Source: Bacteroidales bacterium UBA3844 | GTDB taxonomy: Bacteria > Bacteroidota > Bacteroidia > Bacteroidales > Paludibacteraceae | Assembly (NCBI GenBank): GCA_002392915.1 | Contig: DGHQ01000047.1 | Coordinates: forward strand, 17,707 to 81,706 | Direction of reading: 5' to 3' | DNA length: 64,000 bases | Part shown: positions 35,247-43,768 of the stretch, piece by piece | Position numbering within the stretch: position 1 is the first letter of the stretch | Layout of the letters: every line of letters begins with the position of its first letter | Notes under the pieces: model-generated | The model's input: only the letters and a program-made list of their open reading frames with translations | The model's database searches: none | Told to the model about the DNA's origin: nothing | Made by a program: the position numbers and the translations under genes

Positions 35247-36938
35247 TCACTCCCTCATCTTAGCCACAGCCTGCACCACATTCATCACATAGTCGCCAGT
35301 TTTCTCACATTCATTTATAAAGTCAATGTAATATGTACCAAGGCGATAGCTATATTCCTTATTGTTGATTGCCTCTACATTTCTCTCTGTGCAACGAGTA
35401 CGAAGCTCATTCAAACGGTCCTCTATTCCGATGTTTTCTTTCAGATTTACAGTCTTCTCCTCTGGCAATGAAAGGACATTAATCATAGCCACCAAAGATT
35501 CGTCCACGATTTTCAGTGTCTTATTGATATATGTATTCTGCTCTTCATTGAATGTTTCCTCTCCATATTCGCGAAGACGGGAGATTGTTCGTCCGAGATG
35601 GTAGATACTATCACCTATACTCTCCAGTTCTCCTATCTCACGGAGCATACAAGCTATGGCATTTTTCGATTCTCCACTCAAACGTCCTTCACTCACCAGA
35701 CCAAGATACTTGCCTATTTCATCCTCCATATTGTCGGTGATCTGCTCGTAATGCACCAGTTTTTTGTACGCATTTTCAAAATCCTCGTCTTTCTTGCTAT
35801 CCAACGCCTTTGGCACAAACGTCAACATTCTGCGGCAACGTTCTCCGAACACCACAATCTCTTTGTTTGCCTGAAGAATAGAAAGCTCCGCAGTGGAAAG
35901 CAAACCTCCTGAGATAAACAACAAACGGTTTTCAGCATCCTGGTTTTCAGGCATTGGCAACACCTTGCAAACAAATGCTTCAATCTGCTTCACAAATCCG
36001 ATCAATATTAATGTGTTGAAGATGTTGAAAGCCGTATGGAATGCAGAGAGACGGAACAAATCATTGTCGCCTGCATGAAGCACATTAGTAACGATCCATG
36101 TCACTGCATCACAGAACGGATAGAAGATTATCAATACGACAAGCACACCGAAAACATTGAAGAACATGTGTGCCAACGCTGCTCGTTTTGCCTGAGTGTT
36201 TGCAGTAAGGGAAGCCATAAAGGCTGTGATTGTCGTACCGATATTCTGACCCATTGCCAAAGCTGCGGCCTGCTCAAATCCGAATCCCTGTATATGCATA
36301 TCAAAAAGCATCAGCGTGATTGCCATTGTGGCCGCTGATGCTTGAACTAACATTGTAACCAAAGCTCCCACTACAACAAATAGCAGAATTGTAAGAAAAC
36401 CTCCATCCGCCATTCCAGCAAGTAGGTTTGCTACGTAAGAGCCTATATTCAAGTCGGTGGCCGACTGCTGCAAATAGCTCAAACCCATAAAAAGGAAAGC
36501 AAATCCGAAAATAAATTCTCCGACACTTTTTCTTTTGCTGACGCTGCTGAAAATCAGAGGCATACCTACGCACATCAGAGGTAGCGTCAACGCTGCGATA
36601 TTCACTTTGAATCCAATCGCGGAAATCATCCATGCCGTCACTGTTGTTCCGACATTCGCACCCATGATCACACCAATTGCCTGAGTCAAACTCATCAATC
36701 CGGCATTCACGAAACTCACAACCATCACAGTAGTGGCACTTGAGGACTGGATCATAGCGGTGATCACGATTCCTGTAACAACACCCATTACACGATTTTT
36801 TGTCATTGCTGCAAGAATTGCGCGCAAACGGTCGCCGGCAAACTTCTCCAAACCCTCACTCATCGTTTTCATTCCAAAAAGGAAGAGTGCGAGTGAGCCG
36901 AACAACGATAACAAATTGAGGACTGTATCCATTATCAA
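35247..36938 (-). CDS. Na/Pi cotransporter family protein (NptA-like)
   Basis: 563 residues. Two Na/Pi symporter repeats (SATTVMVVSFVNAGLMSLTQ, GANVGTTVTAWMISA; and QASAATMAITLMLFD, GQNIGTTITAFMASL) within about eight membrane segments form the transport domain in the first 320 residues. The C-terminal 200 residues are a PhoU-like helical domain (ACMLREIGELESIGDSIYHL). It imports phosphate with sodium through the inner membrane. Monocistronic, with its own promoter element at 37018-37011 and terminator. Confidence 0.94.
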   Translation of the reverse strand: MIMDTVLNLLSLFGSLALFLFGMKTMSEGLEKFAGDRLRAILAAMTKNRVMGVVTGIVITAMIQSSSATTVMVVSFVNAGLMSLTQAIGVIMGANVGTTVTAWMISAIGFKVNIAALTLPLMCVGMPLIFSSVSKRKSVGEFIFGFAFLFMGLSYLQQSATDLNIGSYVANLLAGMADGGFLTILLFVVVGALVTMLVQASAATMAITLMLFDMHIQGFGFEQAAALAMGQNIGTTITAFMASLTANTQAKRAALAHMFFNVFGVLVVLIIFYPFCDAVTWIVTNVLHAGDNDLFRLSAFHTAFNIFNTLILIGFVKQIEAFVCKVLPMPENQDAENRLLFISGGLLSTAELSILQANKEIVVFGERCRRMLTFVPKALDSKKDEDFENAYKKLVHYEQITDNMEDEIGKYLGLVSEGRLSGESKNAIACMLREIGELESIGDSIYHLGRTISRLREYGEETFNEEQNTYINKTLKIVDESLVAMINVLSLPEEKTVNLKENIGIEDRLNELRTRCTERNVEAINNKEYSYRLGTYYIDFINECEKTGDYVMNVVQAVAKMRE

Positions 36939-37524
36939 GTTTTTAATTGAAAATGTGTTATGACAATGGGATTTTACCCATTCTCCATGTCAAAAATCTT
37001 AAACTGAGCACAAAAATATAAAAAAGCGGAAAAAAAATTACGTTATGGCAAAAAAACAAGTCCAAAAATGACAAATGAACTAAAAAACAAAGTAAAAAAA
37101 TCCATTTTTGAATCCTTAGAATATGATTAAATTAATTAAAAAACTTGGTTATCGAGTTGATGATTGTAAATGGACCACGTATAAATATTGGTTTTAGGCC
37201 CCACATTTCTAGCACAAGCCGAAGACGAGCACATAAAAAAATAAAAAAGAGGATAGAATCAAATTGACGTTATAAATGATGTGGGAATAATAGCATTCCA
37301 CTATTTTGCAAACCTTTCTCCCATGCTTTGTGCACAAATATTTAAGACAAAAAATATTCCCGACGTCTTTTATAATGATTTTATCATGTCAAACACACAT
37401 GGCAAAATTTTACCTTGATCTGTTTTTTGAAAAAAATCAATTTATATTTGCATAATTCATAGAGAAATAAGCAACTTTTTTCAAAAAAAAAGCAGAAAAC
37501 ACTTGTTGTGTGATAAATAGTTTA
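36939..37524. other. Long intergenic region before the SRP RNA
   Basis: About 590 bp, AT-rich. It contains a minus-strand -7 element TATTTTTG (37018-37011) for the Na/Pi gene. A 24-codon plus-strand ORF at 37123-37197 (MIKLIKKLGYRVDDCKWTTY...) starts at an ATG and looks peptide-like, but has no recognised family. No other gene can be supported. Confidence 0.5.
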
Positions 37525-37532
37525 TACTTTTG
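37525..37532 (+). promoter_or_regulatory. -7 promoter element for SRP RNA and the tRNA array
   Basis: TACTTTTG matches TAnnTTTG and ends 3-4 bp before the predicted 5' end of the SRP RNA. Confidence 0.6.
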
Positions 37533-37535
37533 CAC

Positions 37536-37634
37536 CCGGGAAAGCGCTACACAACCAGCTCCCTTCTAATCCCCCAGGGTTTGAACGCAGCAAGGGTACG
37601 TCGGTTGTAGCGGTGTGATGTAGAAGGTTTTCCC
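37536..37634 (+). ncRNA. ffs: Signal recognition particle RNA (4.5S type)
   Basis: The conserved domain IV core is present: CCCAGGGTTTGAACGCAGCA followed by AGGGTA. The flanks fold into one long rod; GGGAAA at 37538-37543 pairs with TTTCCC near 37629-37634, and CTACACAACC pairs with GGTTGTAG. The RNA binds Ffh and targets nascent membrane proteins to the translocon. It is followed after 4 bp by the first tRNA-Thr, so the precursor is probably processed. The ends are estimates of a few bases. Confidence 0.88.
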
Positions 37635-37638
37635 ACTT

Positions 37639-37712
37639 GCCTCTTTAGCTCAGTTGGCCAGAGCACGTGATTTGTAATCTCGGGGTCGTTGGTTCGAATC
37701 CGACAAGAGGCT
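37639..37712 (+). tRNA. tRNA-Thr (anticodon UGU), copy 1
   Basis: 74-nt cloverleaf: acceptor GCCTCTT/AAGAGGC, D-arm GCTC..GAGC, anticodon loop TTTGTAA (UGU, reads ACA), T-arm GTTGG-TTCGAAT-CCGAC. No CCA is encoded. The anticodon stem has one T-T mismatch, which is the same in all four copies. Confidence 0.96.
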
Positions 37713-37764
37713 CAAAAAGATTGCTCTTGCAGTCTACACATATTTAATAAGGTCTATTCCTTAC

Positions 37765-37838
37765 GCCTCTTTAGCTCAGTTGGCCAGAGCACGTGATTTG
37801 TAATCTCGGGGTCGTTGGTTCGAATCCGACAAGAGGCT
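37765..37838 (+). tRNA. tRNA-Thr (anticodon UGU), copy 2
   Basis: Sequence identical by eye to copy 1; 52-bp spacer with near-identical sequence to the other spacers. Confidence 0.96.
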
Positions 37839-37891
37839 CAAAAAAGATTGCTCTTGCAGTCTACACATATTTAATAAGGTCTATTCCTTAC

Positions 37892-37965
37892 GCCTCTTTA
37901 GCTCAGTTGGCCAGAGCACGTGATTTGTAATCTCGGGGTCGTTGGTTCGAATCCGACAAGAGGCT
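37892..37965 (+). tRNA. tRNA-Thr (anticodon UGU), copy 3
   Basis: Sequence identical by eye to copies 1 and 2; the repeat period is 126-127 bp. Confidence 0.96.
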
Positions 37966-38017
37966 CAAAAAGATTGCGGTTGCAATCTACTCATATTCAA
38001 TAAGGTCTATTCCTTAC

Positions 38018-38091
38018 GCCTCTTTAGCTCAGTTGGCCAGAGCACGTGATTTGTAATCTCGGGGTCGTTGGTTCGAATCCGACAAGAGGCT
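38018..38091 (+). tRNA. tRNA-Thr (anticodon UGU), copy 4
   Basis: Sequence identical by eye to the other three. The spacer before it carries a few substitutions relative to the others. Confidence 0.96.
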
Positions 38092-38528
38092 CAAAAATTG
38101 AGAAGTCAGTGAAAACTGACTTTTTTCATTTTAAACGCACCGTCGCCACAAAAACTAATTATAACATCATTCCGACGGATGTTACGCGATGTCCCCAAAC
38201 AACCATTTTCCACACTCCAAAAATCACAATTTTTCTGAATCAGTATGCTTTTAGCCTCTGCGGTCATTTAATCAATATGAGTTCGGCGACGACTTATTCT
38301 TCGAAGGAAACAACTAAAAATCCATAATTACCAGACAGAAAACTCTGCAAGGTGCAGCACCCAAAGGCGTTTTGACCAACAAATTAATTTACAAGCAAAT
38401 ATATTTACCAGACAGAAAACTATTACAAAAATCTGACGACCTGCAATTTCATTCGGCAAATTTTCAACACGTTTCATATTGACTTTTCAACAATCTGCCG
38501 ATTTTTAGTTTTTTTAACAATTATGCCG
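38092..38528. other. Intergenic region after the tRNA array
   Basis: About 440 bp before the promoter of the next gene. It contains a 17-bp direct repeat, TTACCAGACAGAAAACT, at 38328-38344 and 38405-38421. No gene is evident; the ORF starting inside tRNA copy 4 is a chance reading frame. Confidence 0.5.
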
Positions 38529-38558
38529 TTTGCGTTTTAGTTTAATTAACTATTTTTG
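38529..38558 (+). promoter_or_regulatory. Bacteroidota promoter for the beta-barrel gene at 38652
   Basis: TTTG (38529-38532), 18 bp spacer, TATTTTTG (38551-38558): a close match to the TTTG / TAnnTTTG two-part promoter, with about 85 nt of leader. Confidence 0.65.
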
Positions 38559-38651
38559 TATCGCTATATGATTATGACCACACAGGAAAAAACTCTGTTT
38601 TGTATGGTATGCGAAATAATCAAGCGAAAGGATTGAAAAAAGACTATTTTT

Positions 38652-39560
38652 ATGAAGAATTTTTTTGTATCGGCGTTGACAATACTAAATCTTTTGTATG
38701 CTTCTGCCCAAGAAGAAAAAATGGACGTGACATTCACGCCCGTTAACGAGAGCACAGAGGTAGAGACAAACGTAAAAAGCGAACCTGTTGAGACAAAAAC
38801 TGTAGCTACAGAAGAAAACAATTCTTTTGAGAACAGACCTGCCACACAAGCAGAAACTCAACAAACGCAAGCACAACTAGACAAAACATCTACAACTTCA
38901 AATTCAGATGAATTTGATACGGATTTCTTTGCATCCAACAATGAGACCGAACGCCTAGACGGAGATATCAAAAACGTACTGGGTATCCGATTTGGTGGCT
39001 GCACATCAAAAGCGACATCATACGGAGTTTCTTCCGCTCACCTCAACGGCATTACTATCGGAGCCGTCGATCAAATCTGGTTTGGAGAAAAAAACGTGTT
39101 TTCAGAAGTCGGTCTGTTCATCAACCGTAAAGGATATAGTCTAAAAGAATTCGAACCTAGCAAAACTAAAATATACTATCTTGAATTGCCTGCGATGATG
39201 TGTTACAGACAAGGAAGAGAATCTCTTAACGTAACATACAAGGCAGGTGGATACGTCGCATGTGCAGTGAAAGCCACATTAACGACCGAAGTGTCTGATT
39301 CTCCTGCCGCAACCGACCTATTCAAGTCGGAACATGAATTTGATCTTTTGAAAGAAGGTGCACTCAAACGTTTCGACGCAGGTGTGAAATTCGGAGTCGA
39401 CTTCGTAGTAAGAAAAGTCCAAATCGGATTCACATACGACTTGGGACTTTACAAGATAGACAAGAAAGACCTTATATATGGAGACAACGAACTAATGCTC
39501 GGATATAAGCAATTAAAAAACAGAAGTTTCCAAATTTTGGCAGGATTCAACTTTAAATAG
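38652..39560 (+). CDS. PorT-like outer-membrane beta-barrel protein with disordered N-terminal linker
   Basis: 302 residues. Signal peptide MKNFFVSALTILNLLYASAQ, then about 80 residues of low-complexity Glu/Thr/Gln sequence, then a barrel domain (VLGIRFGGCTSKATSYG, VFSEVGLFINRKGYSL, LELPAMMCYRQG, VQIGFTYDLGLYKID) ending FQILAGFNFK. This is the PorT/OMP_b-brl pattern seen in the paralogues at 15.4-17.0 kb but clearly diverged. The long polar linker is unusual and may face the periplasm. It is 9 bp upstream of the DUF4988 lipoprotein gene, so the two are likely co-expressed. Confidence 0.8.
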   Translation: MKNFFVSALTILNLLYASAQEEKMDVTFTPVNESTEVETNVKSEPVETKTVATEENNSFENRPATQAETQQTQAQLDKTSTTSNSDEFDTDFFASNNETERLDGDIKNVLGIRFGGCTSKATSYGVSSAHLNGITIGAVDQIWFGEKNVFSEVGLFINRKGYSLKEFEPSKTKIYYLELPAMMCYRQGRESLNVTYKAGGYVACAVKATLTTEVSDSPAATDLFKSEHEFDLLKEGALKRFDAGVKFGVDFVVRKVQIGFTYDLGLYKIDKKDLIYGDNELMLGYKQLKNRSFQILAGFNFK

Positions 39561-39569
39561 GATTTGATT

Positions 39570-41003
39570 ATGAGACTAAATAAATTAATGAAAACGATTC
39601 CTTTCGTTGTATTGGGACTATCTATCTTCTCCGGATGTGAAGAAAGAGACGACATCTCTGACAGAAACAGACTATACCGACTTGAAGATAGGTTCACAGC
39701 ACTTGAAGAGTTGTGCAACACAATCAATAACAATTCAAAAAACATCAAGAAGCTGCTTCAGGAACAAGCCAAAAGAGTCAACATCTCCAACGTCTACAAG
39801 ATGCAAGACGGATATGTGATCTCCTTCACAGATGGAGAATTCGTCGAATTGCATCACGGAAATGATGGCAAAGACGGAAAAGACGGTATCCTCACCGACT
39901 CCACCGGAACATCTTTCGTCCCTGTCATCGGAGTGAAGATCGCCGAAGATGGTTTGCACTATTGGACTCTTAACGGAGAATGGCTCCTTGACGAAAATGG
40001 AAAGATGGTTTTGGCTGAAGGTAAGAAAGGAGATAAAGGAGACCAAGGCGAACAGGGAGAGCAAGGCGAAGGTGGAGGAATCGTTCCTTTGATGAAGATA
40101 GAAAACGGATACTGGATGGTGTCCTACGACCAAGGCAAAACATGGGAGATTATCGGTCAGGCGACAGGTAAAGACGGAAAAGACGGTAAGGATGGAATAT
40201 GTCCACAACTAAAAATTGAGAACGGTGTCTGGTATATCAGTTACGACAATGGCGTGACTTGGGAAGCAATCGGTTCTGCTGTCGGACAAGACGGAAAAAC
40301 TCCTTCATTAAAGATAGAGGACGGCAAGCTTATGATTTCTTGGGATCAGGGTGTCACTTGGGAAATGGTTGAAGGAGGCGACGTATTCGGAGAACTTTCA
40401 AAACCAGGCACAGGTGTAGCAGAAGGTCATAAATGGATCAACCTTGGTCTTCCTAGCGGTAACTTGTGGGCTTCCTGCAACGTCGGAGCAAACAGCCCTT
40501 CTGAATGGGGTAAATACTACGCTTGGGGTGATACAATCACAAAATCCGAATATTCATCAACAAACTGTATGACATTCGGTAAAACTGTAGAGCAACTCGC
40601 TATGCAAGGCTACACCAACAGAGGTGGAGTGCTAAATCCAACATACGATGTGGCCCAGCACTACTGGGGTGGCTACTGGAAAATCCCTACTAGAGAAGAT
40701 TTCCAAGAGTTGATCAACGAATGCTCATGGACATGGACTAATGTAGGTGGCGTTGAAGGATACGAGATCAAGAGCAAACAAGAAGGAAACACTAACTCGA
40801 TATTCTTGCCTGCCGCAGGTAGCAAAGACCAATATGATATCAGAAACCAAGGCACTACAGGCTGGTATTGGGCAAGTGTAGCATTCAGTTCTAACGACTA
40901 CTTGAGCTGGAACTTGACATTCAACAAAGATGAAGGAATCCAGACAACACCGTTGAGCCGACGAAGCGGATTCACGATTCGAGCAATCTACGTCGAACCA
41001 TAA
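39570..41003 (+). CDS. Surface lipoprotein: DUF4988, collagen-like segments, repeats and FISUMP domain
   Basis: 477 residues from the ATG at 39570. Lipobox SIFSGC followed by EERDD (export-signal-like). Then a coiled coil (about 30-70), DUF4988-type Gly-rich region (GNDGKDGKDG), a collagen-like stretch GKKGDKGDQGEQGEQGEGGG, and three about 30-residue repeats (KIENGYWMVSYDQGKTWEII; KIENGVWYISYDNGVTWEAI; KIEDGKLMISWDQGVTWEMV) separated by further GKDGKDG linkers. The C-terminal FISUMP-type domain starts INLGLPSGNLWASCNVGA. Such proteins are exposed adhesin-like lipoproteins of Bacteroidales; the ligand is unknown. A MITE-like element follows directly. Confidence 0.85.
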   Translation: MRLNKLMKTIPFVVLGLSIFSGCEERDDISDRNRLYRLEDRFTALEELCNTINNNSKNIKKLLQEQAKRVNISNVYKMQDGYVISFTDGEFVELHHGNDGKDGKDGILTDSTGTSFVPVIGVKIAEDGLHYWTLNGEWLLDENGKMVLAEGKKGDKGDQGEQGEQGEGGGIVPLMKIENGYWMVSYDQGKTWEIIGQATGKDGKDGKDGICPQLKIENGVWYISYDNGVTWEAIGSAVGQDGKTPSLKIEDGKLMISWDQGVTWEMVEGGDVFGELSKPGTGVAEGHKWINLGLPSGNLWASCNVGANSPSEWGKYYAWGDTITKSEYSSTNCMTFGKTVEQLAMQGYTNRGGVLNPTYDVAQHYWGGYWKIPTREDFQELINECSWTWTNVGGVEGYEIKSKQEGNTNSIFLPAAGSKDQYDIRNQGTTGWYWASVAFSSNDYLSWNLTFNKDEGIQTTPLSRRSGFTIRAIYVEP

Positions 41004-41024
41004 CACAGTCTACATAGATAATGA

Positions 41025-41213
41025 GAGGGTGTATCAAAACTCAATTTATCAAAAATCAAACTATCAAAATGTAAGTTGATTTTTAATTTCTCCAAAAATA
41101 TAGCCGTTTCAGAGACTTAACTGTAATTTTTAAGCTCTGAAACGGCTTTGTTCATATAAAAAGTGACAAAATGTAAGTTCGAAAAACTTGATTTTACATT
41201 TTGATACACCCTC
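41025..41213. mobile_element. MITE-like element, 189 bp
   Basis: Perfect 15-bp terminal inverted repeats, GAGGGTGTATCAAAA (41025-41039) and TTTTGATACACCCTC (41199-41213). No transposase is encoded. Inside, a 13-bp stem hairpin AGCCGTTTCAGAG/CTCTGAAACGGCT (41102-41147) followed by TTTG can serve as the terminator of the preceding gene, and a second hairpin is formed by AAAATGTAA/TTACATTTT. No clear target-site duplication is visible. The parental insertion sequence was not identified. Confidence 0.8.
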
Positions 41214-41238
41214 TTTTTTATTTTGGATCATTTAATCC

Positions 41239-41246
41239 TAACTTTG
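41239..41246 (+). promoter_or_regulatory. -7 promoter element for the gene at 41265
   Basis: TAACTTTG matches TAnnTTTG and lies 18 bp before the ATG at 41265. It argues against the longer upstream TTG start, which would lie before the promoter. Confidence 0.55.
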
Positions 41247-41264
41247 CAAAAATTCATCATAATC

Positions 41265-42023
41265 ATGGCTGCATTCACAAAACAAAAGATAAAAAAACTA
41301 ATAATAGCTGGTAGCGATTCTAAACATATCCACCAGGAATATCTCGACTCTGCCTTAAAGCTACCACGCGAATCCAAACGTCTCTCCGACAATGATGACC
41401 GACGCGACGAAATAATAAAAAAGCTACGTGAGAATGGGTTTACCGAAATAAGCGGAGATGTGCTCGAAAAATATATGAAACTTTATTCGAGACTTTATTA
41501 TATGCGTGAAGGTCTGGTCATGTGTAAAGAAGGGCACACCCTTTGGGCAAATGTTCTGAAATCGCACAAATGGGAAGAACCGATAATCAAGCTTTTTGAC
41601 ATTGACAGATACGAGGATTTCTCATTGTGTGCAGATTCCGCAGATCAAACGATCGACGCTGTCAACAAATTCGAAGCAGTCGAAGAGGAATGGAAAAACA
41701 AATGGAGCATTGAAGAATCCAAGATACGCAAGTCGATGGAAATCAACCAGAACACACTTGACATGGTGCTTCAAGGAATTGTAAAGAAGCATAAATGGGA
41801 GTATTCCATCGAAAAAGATAGTGATGGCAGGTCGACGTTGCTCGTGCGACTCTCAGGTCGACGTCAGATATCTATGAAATTCAAGAAGGATGTCAGCACA
41901 GAGGTAATCACAAAAGTTGCGGATGTCATTTCTCAGCTCGTGAACATCATCAAAGACAATGATGATATAGACATAATGGTTAGAGGCATAAGTTTCCATA
42001 CAAAGTGGCAGAAGCCAGAATGA
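41265..42023 (+). CDS. Hypothetical cytoplasmic protein
   Basis: 252 residues from the ATG at 41265 (start supported by the promoter element at 41239). No signal peptide or membrane segment. The sequence is charged and mainly helical, with a lysine-rich N-terminus (FTKQKIKKLIIAGSD) and a C-terminal alpha/beta region (WEYSIEKDSDGRSTLLVRLS, ISMKFKKDVSTEVITKVADV). No family recognised. It sits between the MITE-like element and the CoA-transferase, with its own promoter. Confidence 0.7.
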   Translation: MAAFTKQKIKKLIIAGSDSKHIHQEYLDSALKLPRESKRLSDNDDRRDEIIKKLRENGFTEISGDVLEKYMKLYSRLYYMREGLVMCKEGHTLWANVLKSHKWEEPIIKLFDIDRYEDFSLCADSADQTIDAVNKFEAVEEEWKNKWSIEESKIRKSMEINQNTLDMVLQGIVKKHKWEYSIEKDSDGRSTLLVRLSGRRQISMKFKKDVSTEVITKVADVISQLVNIIKDNDDIDIMVRGISFHTKWQKPE

Positions 42024-42063
42024 CAAAAAGCAATAAAACCTTTTAAAATACATAAAAAAAGAG

Positions 42064-42071
42064 TATTTTTG
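42064..42071 (+). promoter_or_regulatory. -7 promoter element for the CoA-transferase gene
   Basis: TATTTTTG, 36 bp before the ATG at 42108. Confidence 0.5.
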
Positions 42072-42107
42072 CGGAAATTTTAAGCAAATTGCATAATAAT
42101 ACAGGAT

Positions 42108-43592
42108 ATGTCATACAAAATCATGTCGGCTGAAGAAGCAGCATCACTCTTCTTCAATGGAGCAAACGTAGGATTTAGTGGTTTTACTGCAGCAGGTACA
42201 CCTAAAGTCGTACCATCAGCAATTGCTGCAATGGCAGAAAAACTTCACAACGAAGGTAAAGAGTTCAAAATCAACGTATTCACTGGTGCATCATCAGGAG
42301 ATATGCTAGACGGTGCATTGGTAAGAGCAAACGCTATCAACTTCCGTGCTCCATACCAGAGCAACAAGGATTTGCGTAATGGCATCAACACAGGAGCTGT
42401 CAAATATAGCGACATGCACTTGTCTCACCTTTCTCAGGAGCTAAGATACGGTTTTTATGGCAAATTGGACTTTGCTGTTGTCGAGGCAGCAGATGTAACT
42501 CCTGATGGAGAGATTCTTCCTTCAGCAGGTGTAGGTCTTGCTCCAACAGCTTGTATGTTGGCAGACAAGATCATCATTGAGCTCAACAGCACACAGCCAA
42601 AAGAGCTTTACGGAATGCACGATATCTTCATTCCTGCAAACCCACCTTACAGAAAAGAACTTCCAATCTACAAGGTTTCCGACCGTGCAGGTGACAAGAC
42701 AATCAAAGTAGATCCAAAGAAAATTGTCGCAATCGTTGAGTCTAACGAATTCACTAACGTGGCTAAGTTTACTGAAGTAGACGCCACAACAGCCAAAATC
42801 GGTCAGAACGTTGCTAATTTCTTGGCTGGCGAGTTGAAGCGAGGAACAGTACCACCTGAGTTCTTGCCAATCCAGAGTGGTGTGGGTAATGTGGCAAACG
42901 CTGTGCTATACTCTCTTGGCGACAATAAGGACGTGCCTACATTCACTATGTACACAGAGGTTATTCAGGACGCTGTGATCGACTTGATGGAGAAAGGCAG
43001 AATTTCATTCGCGTCTGGATGCTCCCTTACTACAAGTACAGATGTGACTAAAGACATCTACTCTAACCTTAAGTTCTTCAACGATAAGGTGCTTCTTCGC
43101 CCAATCGAGATTTCCAACAACCCTGAGATCATCCGTCGTTTAGGTTTGATCACAATCAACACTGCTCTTGAGGCAGATATCTTCGGAAATGTAAACTCAA
43201 CTCACGTGCTTGGAACAAAGATGATGAACGGTATCGGTGGTAGCGGTGACTTCACTAGAAACGCATACATCTCTATCTTTACATGTCCATCAACACAGAA
43301 GGGCGGACTTATCTCACCTATCGTTCCTATGGTGAGCCACTGCGACCACAGCGAACACTCTGTTAAGATTCTTATCACAGAGCAGGGTATCGCAGACCTT
43401 CGTGGTCTTACTCCAATCGAGCGCGCTAAGACAATCATAGAGAATTGTGTTCACCCAGACTACAAGCAGTTGATGTGGGATTACTTGAAGCTTGGCGGAT
43501 CAACTCATACTCCACTATCTTTGAAGAACGCATTTGCTTTCCACACTGCATTCGCAGAGAAGGGCGACATGAGACTTGCTCAATACATCTAA
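42108..43592 (+). CDS. Succinate/acetate CoA-transferase (acetyl-CoA hydrolase/transferase family)
   Basis: 494 residues, full length for the family. Conserved blocks: GANVGFSGFTAAGTPKVVP, FTGASSGDMLDGALVRANA, the C-terminal GIGGSGDFTRNA glycine motif and HCDHSEHSVKILITEQGIAD. Homologues transfer CoA between succinyl-CoA and acetate, or hydrolyse acetyl-CoA. In a succinate/acetate-forming anaerobe it would regenerate acetate with energy conservation. Exact CoA donor is an inference. Monocistronic with a strong terminator. Confidence 0.93.
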   Translation: MSYKIMSAEEAASLFFNGANVGFSGFTAAGTPKVVPSAIAAMAEKLHNEGKEFKINVFTGASSGDMLDGALVRANAINFRAPYQSNKDLRNGINTGAVKYSDMHLSHLSQELRYGFYGKLDFAVVEAADVTPDGEILPSAGVGLAPTACMLADKIIIELNSTQPKELYGMHDIFIPANPPYRKELPIYKVSDRAGDKTIKVDPKKIVAIVESNEFTNVAKFTEVDATTAKIGQNVANFLAGELKRGTVPPEFLPIQSGVGNVANAVLYSLGDNKDVPTFTMYTEVIQDAVIDLMEKGRISFASGCSLTTSTDVTKDIYSNLKFFNDKVLLRPIEISNNPEIIRRLGLITINTALEADIFGNVNSTHVLGTKMMNGIGGSGDFTRNAYISIFTCPSTQKGGLISPIVPMVSHCDHSEHSVKILITEQGIADLRGLTPIERAKTIIENCVHPDYKQLMWDYLKLGGSTHTPLSLKNAFAFHTAFAEKGDMRLAQYI

Positions 43593-43601
43593 TATTGAAT
43601 A

Positions 43602-43632
43602 AAAAGGTCGGAGATATGATCTCCGACCTTTT
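43602..43632 (+). terminator. Terminator after the CoA-transferase gene
   Basis: AAAAGGTCGGAGA pairs with TCTCCGACCTTTT; the 13-bp stem ends in a T-run. Confidence 0.9.
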
Positions 43633-43768
43633 CACACTTTAGAGTCTTCATATTTTAGATATATGCGACTAATAGAGAGGTAAAATCAGTATTGTTGAAG
43701 ACGAAATTAACCAAACTATAACGACTAACCACCTATATTTTAATTTGAATTCTGCAATGATAAAAATT

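Noticed and set aside
37639..38091. Regular repeat array that could suggest a CRISPR
   Set aside because: The repeated 74-nt unit is a complete tRNA-Thr cloverleaf and the spacers are near-identical, so it is a tRNA array.
38046..38327. 93-codon plus-strand ORF
   Set aside because: Begins inside tRNA-Thr copy 4 and continues through non-coding DNA.
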